Positions 23,107-29,932 of a stretch of 46,133 nt of DNA are shown here, in pieces. The notes under the pieces were generated by a model. It was not told the DNA's origin. It searched no databases and was given only the letters and a program-made list of their open reading frames with translations. Origin of the DNA: Streptomyces sp. NRRL S-87 (GTDB lineage: Bacteria; Actinomycetota; Actinomycetes; Streptomycetales; Streptomycetaceae); the NCBI RefSeq assembly GCF_000719335.1, contig NZ_JOGB01000053.1:1-46133 (forward strand), read 5' to 3'. Every line of letters begins with the position of its first letter. Position 1 is the first letter of the stretch. The translations under genes and the position numbers were made by a program.

Positions 23107-23631
23107 TCAGTACCAGGTCTGGTTCTTGCCCCAGTGGCAGTCCCACTGGGTGGCGGGGGCGCCGTTGTCCTTGGACCAGCCGCCTATCTCCAGGCACTTG
23201 CCGCTGTTCACGTTGACGAGGACGGAGGTCATGTCCTGGTCGCCCACCTCGTAGACGTTCCACTGCTGGTTGGCGCCTCCGTGGCAGTCCCACTGGCCGA
23301 TGGCGGCGCCGTTGTCCTTGGACCAGCCCTTGACCTCCAGGCACTTGCCGCTGTTCTTGTTGTAGATGAGCTGGCCGGAGCCGTAGGGCACGCCCATCCA
23401 CAGCTGGTTGTCGCCGATGTGGCAGGCCCACTGATTGACGCCGGCTCCGTTGTCCTTGGACCAGCCGCCCACTTCGAGGCACTTGCTGCTGTTGCGGTTG
23501 GACAACGGGTTCCACCGGGACAGATCGACCGCGGCCGATGCGGGCGAGGCGGGCAGGCCCAGTGTGATCAGCAGGGCGCCGCCGGCGGCTCCCAGGGTGC
23601 GGCGGAGGTTCTTGGGCGTGGTGAATCGCAT
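23107..23631 (-). CDS. secreted ricin B-type (CBM13) lectin, tandem copy 4
   Basis: 174 residues; signal peptide MRFTTPKNLRRTLG to ASA (about 33). The mature ~140 residues are one beta-trefoil of three repeats, each SGKCLEV-GGWS-DNGA-QWDCH-NQ-W; the first repeat has QWACH. There is no catalytic domain, so it should be a free secreted sugar-binding protein. Last of four tandem paralogues; 30 nt after the previous gene with its own AAGGAG site. The signal peptide is nearly identical to those of copies 2 and 3, pointing to recent duplication. Confidence 0.9.
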   Translation of the reverse strand: MRFTTPKNLRRTLGAAGGALLITLGLPASPASAAVDLSRWNPLSNRNSSKCLEVGGWSKDNGAGVNQWACHIGDNQLWMGVPYGSGQLIYNKNSGKCLEVKGWSKDNGAAIGQWDCHGGANQQWNVYEVGDQDMTSVLVNVNSGKCLEIGGWSKDNGAPATQWDCHWGKNQTWY

Positions 23632-23661
23632 GGTGGTCTCCTTGAGGCTGTCGGGTGTGGA

Positions 23662-24180
23662 CTAGTACCAGTCCTGGTTCAGGCCGCCGTGGCAGTCCCA
23701 CTGGGTGGCGGGCGCGCCGTTGTCGGTGCGCCAGTCACCCATCTCCAGGCACTTGCCGCTGTTCACGTTGACCAGGGTCGCCGTGTCGCTGAAGCCTTCG
23801 AAGCGCACCATCCACTGCTGGTTGGCGCCGCCGTGGCAGTCCCACTGGCCGATGGCGGCCCCGTTGGCCCTGGACCAGCCCTTGACTTCAAGGCACTTGC
23901 CGCTGTTCTTGTTGTAGATGAGGTAGCCGCTGCCGGAGGGGGTCCCCGCCCAGTACTGGTTGGCACCGGCGTGGCAGTCCCACTGGTTGACGGCGGCGCC
24001 GTTGTCGGTGGACCAGCCGCCCACCTCCAGGCACTTGCTGCTGTTGAGGTTGGACAGCCAACGCCACTGGGACAGGTCGACGGCGGCCGCGGGAGAGGTG
24101 GGCAGGGCGAGGGAGACGAGCAGGGCGCCCACGGCTGCACCCAGGGTGCGGCGGAGGTTCCCGGCCGGCTTGGATCGCAT
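23662..24180 (-). CDS. secreted ricin B-type (CBM13) lectin, tandem copy 3
   Basis: 172 residues. Signal peptide MRSKPAGNLRRTLG to AAA (about 33), then three trefoil repeats ending ANQYW, ANQQW and LNQDW. Variation among repeats is in the GW-x4-NG loop (GGWSTDNGA, KGWSRANGA, GDWRTDNGA), which in CBM13 lies near the sugar pocket. ATG at 24180 has CCAAGGAG upstream; a longer in-frame ORF is rejected because the signal peptide would be buried. 29 nt separate it from copy 2. Confidence 0.9.
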   Translation of the reverse strand: MRSKPAGNLRRTLGAAVGALLVSLALPTSPAAAVDLSQWRWLSNLNSSKCLEVGGWSTDNGAAVNQWDCHAGANQYWAGTPSGSGYLIYNKNSGKCLEVKGWSRANGAAIGQWDCHGGANQQWMVRFEGFSDTATLVNVNSGKCLEMGDWRTDNGAPATQWDCHGGLNQDWY

Positions 24181-24209
24181 GGTGTTCTCCTTGGAGGACG
24201 GCGGTGTGG

Positions 24210-24722
24210 TCAGACCCACCACTGGTTCTCACCCCAGTGGCAGTCCCATTGGGTGGCCGGGGCGCCGTTGTCGTAACTCCAGCCGGCGATCTCCAGGCAC
24301 TTGCCGCTGTTCACGTTGATCAGGGCGAACGTGTAGGAGGTGCTCTGGCGCACCTTCCACTGCTGGTTGGCGCCTCCGTGGCAGTCCCACTGGCCGATGG
24401 CGGCACCGTTGTCCTTGGACCAGCCCTTGACTTCAAGGCACTTGCCGCTGTTCCTGTTGCGGAGGAGGTAGCCGCTCCCGGAGGGGGTGCCCTCCCAGAA
24501 CTGGTTGTCGCCGCCGTGGCAGTCCCACTGGTTGACGGCGGCGCCGTTGTCGGTGGACCAGCCGCCCACCTCCAGGCACTTGTTGCCGTTGAGGTTGACC
24601 ACGGTGCCCCAGGGCATGTCGAGGGCGGCCGCGGGAGAGGCGGGGAGGGCGAGGAGGGCGAGCAGGGCGCCGCCGGCCGCTCCCAGGGTGCGGCGGAGGT
24701 TCTTGGCTGTTTCGAATCGCAT
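24210..24722 (-). CDS. secreted ricin B-type (CBM13) lectin, tandem copy 2
   Basis: 170 residues. Signal peptide MRFETAKNLRRTLG to AAA (about 33), then three repeats with DNQFW, ANQQW and ENQWW. The first repeat opens with LNGNKCLEV rather than NSGKCLEV. ATG at 24722 with CCAGGAG. It lies 34 nt after copy 1 and in the same direction, so the four copies are probably one transcript. Confidence 0.9.
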   Translation of the reverse strand: MRFETAKNLRRTLGAAGGALLALLALPASPAAALDMPWGTVVNLNGNKCLEVGGWSTDNGAAVNQWDCHGGDNQFWEGTPSGSGYLLRNRNSGKCLEVKGWSKDNGAAIGQWDCHGGANQQWKVRQSTSYTFALINVNSGKCLEIAGWSYDNGAPATQWDCHWGENQWWV

Positions 24723-24756
24723 GGTGTTCTCCTGGAGGGCGGGGTGTCGGACGGGA

Positions 24757-25272
24757 TCAGGCCCAGACCTGGTTGTCGCCCCGGTGGCAGTCCCACTGCG
24801 TGGCAGGGGCACCGTTGTCGATGCGCCAGCCGCCGATCTCCAGGCACTTGCCGCTGTTCACGTTGGTCAGGAGCAGGATGCCTTCGCCCAGGACCTCCGT
24901 CTTCCACTGCTGGTTGGCGCCGCCGTGGCAGTCCCACTGGTCGATCTGGGCCCCGTTGTCCTTGGACCAGCCCTTGACCTCCAGGCACTTGCCGCTGTGC
25001 GCGTTGACGATGAGCCGGCCCTCGCCGTAGCGGATGCCCTTCCACCTCTGGTTGTCGCCGTCGTGGCAGTCCCACTGGTCGACGCCGGCGCCGTTGTCGG
25101 TGGACCAGCCGCCCACCTCCAGGCACTTGGCGCTCTTCCAGTTGGCGAGGAAGTACCACTCGTTCAGGTCGGCGGCGGTGGCCGGCGCTGAGGGCAGGGC
25201 CAGCGAGATGAGCAGCGCGCCGCCGGCGGCACTCAGCACGCGGCGGACGGACGTGGCGATGTTCAGGTGCAC
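24757..25272 (-). CDS. secreted ricin B-type (CBM13) lectin, tandem copy 1
   Basis: 171 residues, first gene of the tandem set. Signal peptide differs from the others (MHLNIATSVRRVLSAAGG to ATA, about 33). Three repeats follow: WKSAKCLEVGGWSTDNGAGVDQWDCH, then AHSGKCLEV and VNSGKCLEI repeats ending NQQW and NQVW. GTG start at 25272 with GAGGGGA upstream. Its promoter must lie in the 372-nt region shared with the divergent secreted protein genes. Confidence 0.88.
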   Translation of the reverse strand: MHLNIATSVRRVLSAAGGALLISLALPSAPATAADLNEWYFLANWKSAKCLEVGGWSTDNGAGVDQWDCHDGDNQRWKGIRYGEGRLIVNAHSGKCLEVKGWSKDNGAQIDQWDCHGGANQQWKTEVLGEGILLLTNVNSGKCLEIGGWRIDNGAPATQWDCHRGDNQVWA

Positions 25273-25644
25273 GGAAATATCCCCTCATGCGACCAGTGAA
25301 GGTCGACTTTCAGCCCGCAGCGGGCGAATGGTGTGTGACCGCGTCAGCCCTGTCGAGAGGGCGTCGGTCGTCAGGGCCGGAACCAGGCCTGGCGTCAGGG
25401 GAGTTTTCCCCGGTCGCGGTGCTTGACGTACTGCTGCCGGCCGGCCGACACCCGATTAAACCTTTCCGGGCACGGAGACAACTGCGCGATCCGTGCAGCG
25501 TTGTTCGATGTTCCGTGCAGGGTCCGGTTTGTCCCTCCGTACTCCCGTTAGCGTTCAGGTCGCCTCGGGGGGAGGCTCCGCACCACGTCTCCTCCCTCCC
25601 GCACGCCCTCACGCAGGGCCGACGAGTAGGGAAAGGGGAAACCG
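25273..25644. other. divergent intergenic region between lectins and secreted pair
   Basis: 372 nt without a CDS, serving two divergent secreted-protein operons. It is less GC-rich than its flanks near 25450-25530 (CCCGATTAAACC, TTGTTCGATG). TTGACG is at 25422-25427 but lacks a -10 at standard spacing. The direct repeats at 25491-25520 are listed separately. Confidence 0.6.
25491..25520. promoter_or_regulatory. direct repeats CCGTGCAG spaced 22 bp, candidate AraC-type operator
   Basis: CCGTGCAG occurs at 25491-25498 and 25513-25520, each followed by a G/C then GT. A 22-bp period is about two helical turns, the arrangement used by AraC/XylS activators. An AraC-family regulator gene (29933-30991) is linked to a lectin gene nearby. 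Binding is inference. Confidence 0.4.
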
Positions 25645-26067
25645 ATGAGTACCCGGCGCAGGAAGGCGGCCGGCCTGCTGGCAGGTGTTGCGCTCCTCGG
25701 CTTCGGCGGCATCACGCCGGCGAACGCGGGCGTCACCGCGGAAGGCCAGTTCGAGTCGGAAATCAAGTGGTGGACGGCTCCGACGGAGTCCCGCCGCTGG
25801 TCGGACAACAACGACACCTGGGACTACACCGGCATCTACTTCGCGGGATGCCGGTCGGACGACGACTACCGGGGCTACGACTACGCGTCACTGCGCCTGT
25901 GGAAGTACGTCTCCTACGCCCCGGACCGCAACAAGGGCACCCGGGACAACCACTGCGGGTGGGTGGACTACGGCGATCCGGACGACGCGGGCACCTACTA
26001 CTTCTCGCTGGTGGACGTCGGGAACGGCGACTACATCGAGATCGACTACGTCAAGGTCGCCTGGTAG
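25645..26067 (+). CDS. small secreted protein of unknown family, paralogue A
   Basis: 140 residues; Sec signal peptide to ANA (about 28). The mature 112 residues are acidic and aromatic-rich, with NDTWDYTGIYFAGC, LRLWKYVSYAPDRNKG, HCGWVDYGDPDDAGTYYFSLVDVGNGDY and a terminal DYVKVAW. C69 and C104 could pair. GGGAAAGGGGAAACC precedes ATG 25645. I do not recognise the family; the all-beta look and lone disulfide suggest a small extracellular binding or inhibitor-like fold. Paralogue B follows 85 nt downstream. Confidence 0.82.
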   Translation: MSTRRRKAAGLLAGVALLGFGGITPANAGVTAEGQFESEIKWWTAPTESRRWSDNNDTWDYTGIYFAGCRSDDDYRGYDYASLRLWKYVSYAPDRNKGTRDNHCGWVDYGDPDDAGTYYFSLVDVGNGDYIEIDYVKVAW

Positions 26068-26152
26068 CCGCCGGCCGGATCAGGGTCGGGTCTCCGATCC
26101 GCGAGGGTGCCGTCCGCTGGGGGCGGCGCCGGACACATGGAAGAGGTATCAA

Positions 26153-26563
26153 GTGAAGATCGGTTCGAAGTCGTTGGCCGGGGCGGTGGCCGGTGCCGCG
26201 CTCCTGGGTGCGGTGTCGGTGATTCCGGCGCACGCCGCAGAGGGGTGGTTCGAGTCCAGCATCGGCTCGTGGCACGTGGACAACGAGTCGCGTCGCTGGT
26301 GGGACAACAACGACACCTGGGACTACACCGGCATCTACTTCGCGGACTGCGTCACGGACGGCGGTGACGGGTTCCGGTTCGCCGACCTCCGGCTGTGGAA
26401 GGTCGTCGACGGCGCTCCGGACCGCGACAAGGGGAACAAGAGGAACTACTGCGGGTGGGTGGACTACGGCGACCCCAACTCGCGGGGCAACTACTACTTC
26501 GAGCTGACGGACGTGTCCAGCGGCTCGTACCTCTCCGTCGACTACGTGAAGGTCGCCTGGTAG
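26153..26563 (+). CDS. small secreted protein of unknown family, paralogue B
   Basis: 136 residues; signal peptide to AHA (about 28). It aligns end to end with paralogue A: SRRWWDNNDTWDYTGIYFADC, LRLWKVVDGAPDRDKG, YCGWVDYGDPNSRGNYYFELTDVSSGSY and identical VKVAW at the C-terminus. C66 and C100 match the Cys pair of A. GTG start at 26153 with GGAAGAGG upstream. The short gap between the genes and the shared direction suggest one operon. Function unknown. Confidence 0.8.
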   Translation: MKIGSKSLAGAVAGAALLGAVSVIPAHAAEGWFESSIGSWHVDNESRRWWDNNDTWDYTGIYFADCVTDGGDGFRFADLRLWKVVDGAPDRDKGNKRNYCGWVDYGDPNSRGNYYFELTDVSSGSYLSVDYVKVAW

Positions 26564-26586
26564 TGCGCGTGCTGACCACGTAGGGG

Positions 26587-26619
26587 GAGGGTCCCGGTGG
26601 GTTCAGCACCGGGACCCTC
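26587..26619 (+). terminator. strong hairpin after secreted pair
   Basis: Perfect 13-bp stem GAGGGTCCCGGTG (26587-26599) and CACCGGGACCCTC (26607-26619), 7-nt loop, 24 nt after the stop of paralogue B. It separates the secreted pair from the ABC transporter operon that starts at 26687. Confidence 0.75.
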
Positions 26620-26686
26620 GCCCGTCCACTGTCCCACGACCACAGCCGTCCCGCCGGCAGCGGGGTGGCGGATTGCGCGTTCCTCC

Positions 26687-27427
26687 ATGTCTCTGGTTTT
26701 TGATCGTGTGTCGTTCCGGTACGGGCGCAAGACGCCTGTTTTCAGCGAGTTCAGTCTCCGGATCGATGCGCGGGCCACGGTCCTCCTCGGCCCGAACGGA
26801 GCCGGCAAGTCCACGCTGATGGCCCTCGCCGCCTCCCACCTGTCCCCCTCCGCCGGGTCGGTCACCTTCGACGGAGGCACCGCGAAGGGCCGCCATCTGG
26901 CCGCCTACCGCGAGCGCGTGGCGTGGATCCCCCAGCAGATCACCCCCATGCCCGGGCTGACCGTACGGGAACAGGTCGCCTATGCGGGATGGCTCAAGGG
27001 CATGCCGAAGGCCCTCGCGTGGAAGGCGTCCGAGGACGCGCTGCGCCGCGTCGACCTCACCCGTCTCGCGGACCGCAGGAGCCACCAGGTGTCCGGCGGG
27101 CAGCTCCGCCGCATGGGGATCGCGGGGGCGCTGACCCACCGCAGTGGGCTGATCCTGATGGACGAGCCGACCGCCGGCCTCGACCCCACGCAGCGCCAGG
27201 TGTTCCGTGAGCTCGTCGACGACCTCGCCGGCAGCGTGCAGGTGATCGTCTCCACACACCAGACCGAGGACCTCGCGGACCTGTACACGCACGTGGCCGT
27301 CCTCGCCCACGGCGAGATCTGCTTCCAGGGCGACCCCGCCGACTTCCACGCCCTGGCACCGGCCGACACCGGCGGACGCCGGCAGGCCGAAGCCGCCTAC
27401 GTGAAGCTCGTCGGACGGGAGATCTGA
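26687..27427 (+). CDS. ABC transporter ATP-binding protein
   Basis: 246 residues. Walker A GPNGAGKST at 35-43, Q-loop near IPQQ (81-84), signature VSGGQLRRM at 135-143, Walker B LILMDEP at 155-161, D-loop AGLDP and switch H191 (STHQTEDL). This is the daughter type of exporter-style ATPases (CcmA/DrrA-like). ATG at 26687 with a weak ribosome site. The next gene begins 3 nt after its stop, so it forms an operon with two membrane proteins. Direction of transport is inferred as export since no binding protein is present. Confidence 0.92.
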   Translation: MSLVFDRVSFRYGRKTPVFSEFSLRIDARATVLLGPNGAGKSTLMALAASHLSPSAGSVTFDGGTAKGRHLAAYRERVAWIPQQITPMPGLTVREQVAYAGWLKGMPKALAWKASEDALRRVDLTRLADRRSHQVSGGQLRRMGIAGALTHRSGLILMDEPTAGLDPTQRQVFRELVDDLAGSVQVIVSTHQTEDLADLYTHVAVLAHGEICFQGDPADFHALAPADTGGRRQAEAAYVKLVGREI

Positions 27428-27430
27428 CCG

Positions 27431-28690
27431 ATGCGCGTCTCCACTCTCCTGCGGTCCTCCTCGGCCGGAACCATGCTCGTCTTCCTGGCCGGCTACGTCC
27501 TGCTGCTCCTGTCGGAGGCGATCACCTCGTCCGCCGTTCCCGGATACGGGCCGTCCGTCCTCGGCAGCGCCTCCTACACGATCCCCTTCGCCGCGGCCGC
27601 CTGCGCGGCGAGCGGAGCATGGGAGGGCGCACGCCTGCGCCGGGGCAACGTCTTCGGGCAGACCCCTGCCCGCGGCCGGCTCGCCGTCGCGCTGCCGCTG
27701 CTGGTCCCGGTGTGGGCCATGGGCGTCGCCGGGATGCTCGTCGCGGTCGGTGTCGCGGTCTCGGCCGCGGGAACGCTCCCGTCCCTTTCCCACCTGGGCA
27801 TGTTCGCGGTGTACGCGCTGCTGATGGCGGCCGCCACGCTGGCCGGACACCTCCTGGGCGGCCGACTTCCGCAGCTTGCGGCCGCACCGTTGGCCATGGT
27901 CGCCGGGTTCTGCCTGACCGCGTTCCCCGGATCCTGGGACACCCCGTGGCCCCGCCACCTGGTCGCCGGCGCGTACGACAGCTGCTGCTCGGTCGGATCG
28001 GTCATCGACCCCGTGGCCGTGTGGGCGCCGCTCCTGTTCACCGGCGGCATCACCACCGCATGCCTCCTCGCGATCGCCCGGGCCGGCCGCTGGAAGCCCC
28101 TGGCCGCCCTGGTCGCCGCGTCCGCGGCCTCGGTGCTCCTGGTCATCGACATGGACTACGAGCCGGTCGCCGACCGGAACCCCGAGGCCTTGGTCTGCGA
28201 CACCGCCGGCGTCCCCGAGGTGTGCCTGTGGCCCGAGACCCCGGGACGCGCCCGGATCGCGGCGATCACCCGCACCTACAGCGGCCGCCTGAAGGGCGCC
28301 GGGCTCCCCGTGCCCTCCTCCCTCACCCAGAACCGGGACCTCAAGCCCGGGCAGGCCGGCTTCGGAGGCAGCGGTCAGGTCCGCGAGCAGGACATCGCCG
28401 CCAACCTCGCCCACACCCTCCTTCCCCGCATCCCCGAATGCGCCCGAACCAGCCACAGGTACCCGGCGTTTCCCGCGCGGGGACCGCTCACCGCCTGGCT
28501 GACCGCCATCGCCGAACAAGCCCCCCCGGCGCCGGTCCGGGGCCGCGTCTCCCCCGACGACGCCAGACTCACCGAGAAGGTCCTCGCGCTGCCGTCCGAC
28601 CGGCAGCGCGCCTGGTACGAGACGAACCGGGCGGCGCTCACCGGCTGCGACCAGGGGCCGGCCCTGAACCCCGAAGGGGCGGGCCGGTGA
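27431..28690 (+). CDS. ABC transporter-associated membrane protein with C-terminal soluble domain
   Basis: 419 residues. Six hydrophobic segments lie in roughly the first 240 residues (VFLAGYVLLLLSEAI, IPFAAAACAASGA, LPLLVPVWAMGVAGMLVAVGVAVSAAG, MFAVYALLMAAATLAG, LLFTGGITTACLLAIARA, ALVAASAASVLLVI). The remaining ~180 residues look soluble and extracytoplasmic, with two close Cys (VCDTAGVPEVCLWP), later Cys in PECARTS and GCDQGP. I do not recognise the soluble domain. It is translationally linked to the ATPase (3-nt gap) and to the next gene (GTGA overlap), so it is probably the permease or part of it. Confidence 0.82.
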   Translation: MRVSTLLRSSSAGTMLVFLAGYVLLLLSEAITSSAVPGYGPSVLGSASYTIPFAAAACAASGAWEGARLRRGNVFGQTPARGRLAVALPLLVPVWAMGVAGMLVAVGVAVSAAGTLPSLSHLGMFAVYALLMAAATLAGHLLGGRLPQLAAAPLAMVAGFCLTAFPGSWDTPWPRHLVAGAYDSCCSVGSVIDPVAVWAPLLFTGGITTACLLAIARAGRWKPLAALVAASAASVLLVIDMDYEPVADRNPEALVCDTAGVPEVCLWPETPGRARIAAITRTYSGRLKGAGLPVPSSLTQNRDLKPGQAGFGGSGQVREQDIAANLAHTLLPRIPECARTSHRYPAFPARGPLTAWLTAIAEQAPPAPVRGRVSPDDARLTEKVLALPSDRQRAWYETNRAALTGCDQGPALNPEGAGR

Positions 28691-29277
28691 ACTGGTGGGC
28701 CGCATCCCGGAACGTCCCCACCCTCGCCGCCGTCACCGCCGTGACGGTCGGCGCGGGCATGGCGTTCGGACAGAGCCGCATCCCCGTACCCGCGATGGTC
28801 GGCGGGGCCGGACGCTTCCTCCTCGCCGCGCTGATCACCGTCGTCCCCGCCGTGGCGTGGCTCGCCTCCACCGGCCGCGCCCGGGACGCCACCGAAGCGG
28901 TGGCCGTGCGGGCCGTGCACCGCTTCGACACCGCCCTCGCCGCCGCCTGCGCAACCCTCGCCCTGAACATGGCCGTCCTCGGACACGTCGCGGGCGCCGA
29001 CCCCGTGGCCCTGGCGATCGGCCGGAACACCGCCTTCTACCTCGGCCTGGCGCTCGTCCTCAACCCCCTCGCCGGCGCCCGGATCGCCGCCCCGCTCCTC
29101 ACCGCCGTACCCCTGGTCCTCGCCGTCGGAGGGTGGCGGAGCGGCGGCCGCGGACCGCAGCCGTGGGCCGTCGTCCTGCACCCGGCAACCAGCATGCCCG
29201 CCCTCCTGGCGGGCGTCGCGGTCCTGGTCGCCGGGGCGGCGTTCAGCAGCCTCAAGCCGCCGCGCGGAACGTTCTGA
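28687..29277 (+). CDS. membrane protein, third gene of ABC operon
   Basis: 196 residues, about five to six hydrophobic segments (LAAVTAVTVGAGMAFG, FLLAALITVVPAVAWLAS, LAAACATLALNMAVLGHV, TAFYLGLALVLNPLAG, ALLAGVAVLVAGAAF). GTG at 28687 overlaps the previous stop as GTGA. No family recognised. It may be the second permease half of the transporter. Confidence 0.82.
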   Translation: MNWWAASRNVPTLAAVTAVTVGAGMAFGQSRIPVPAMVGGAGRFLLAALITVVPAVAWLASTGRARDATEAVAVRAVHRFDTALAAACATLALNMAVLGHVAGADPVALAIGRNTAFYLGLALVLNPLAGARIAAPLLTAVPLVLAVGGWRSGGRGPQPWAVVLHPATSMPALLAGVAVLVAGAAFSSLKPPRGTF

Positions 29278-29297
29278 CCGTGGGCTCCGACGGTGAG

Positions 29298-29340
29298 GCC
29301 CCTGGGCGTGCGCGTGAGCGCGGCTCCTCCGCCCAGGGGC
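29298..29340. terminator. hairpin between ABC operon and lectin 5
   Basis: Perfect 11-bp arms GCCCCTGGGCG (29298-29308) and CGCCCAGGGGC (29330-29340). It lies between convergent genes ending at 29277 (plus) and 29383 (minus) and so can serve both. Confidence 0.65.
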
Positions 29341-29382
29341 ACGAGCCGCCCGGCGTGGGCCGCGCCGGCCCGGAGCATGGTG

Positions 29383-29931
29383 TCACGACGCGTCGGCAGC
29401 GAAGAACAGCTGGTTTCCCCCGTAGTGGCAGTCCCATTGGCGGGCCGGAGCGCCGTCGTCCGTACGCCAGTCCGCGATTTCGAGGCACTTGCCGCTGTGC
29501 ACGTTCTGAAGGACCACGTAGTCGGTCCCGTCAACAGTGGTACCCATCCAGTTCCACTGCTGGCTGGCCCCTCCGTGGCAGTCCCACTGCCGTACCGCGG
29601 CACCGTTCGTGCGGCTCCAGTCGGCGACCTCGAGGCACTTGCCGCTGTGGCCGTTGTACAGCAGGTCTCCTGCACCGCCCTTGTCCCAGAACCACCACAG
29701 CTGGTTGTTCCCCGGATGGCAGTCCCACTGCCCGACCGCACCACCGTTGGCGGTGCTCCACCCGGCGACCTCGAGGCACTTGACGCTGTTGTGGTTGCTG
29801 AGCCTCTGCCAGTTGCTGCCGATGCTCGCGGACGCGGGCGGCGCGGGGAGGCACAGGGTCACGAACGCACCCGCCGCAACCGTCCCTACGGCGCGGCGAA
29901 CGAACGTGGCTGTTTTGTCTGTCATGGACAT
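29383..29931 (-). CDS. secreted ricin B-type lectin, copy 5, coupled to AraC regulator
   Basis: 182 residues; signal peptide to ASA (about 36), then three CBM13 repeats: HNSVKCLEVAGWSTANGG, GHSGKCLEVADWSRTNGA and VHSGKCLEIADWRTDDGA. The third QxW is NQLF, a departure from the tandem set. More diverged than copies 1-4. ATG at 29931 follows the regulator's TGA by one nucleotide (TGAGATG), so translation is coupled to that of the AraC gene. An in-frame N-terminal extension into the regulator is rejected. Confidence 0.87.
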   Translation of the reverse strand: MSMTDKTATFVRRAVGTVAAGAFVTLCLPAPPASASIGSNWQRLSNHNSVKCLEVAGWSTANGGAVGQWDCHPGNNQLWWFWDKGGAGDLLYNGHSGKCLEVADWSRTNGAAVRQWDCHGGASQQWNWMGTTVDGTDYVVLQNVHSGKCLEIADWRTDDGAPARQWDCHYGGNQLFFAADAS

Positions 29932-29932
29932 C

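Noticed and set aside
23134..24276. 380-residue plus-strand ORF across two lectin genes
   Set aside because: Its repetitive HLQALAAV-type sequence is the antisense of the CBM13 repeats; the real genes have signal peptides and ribosome sites on the minus strand.
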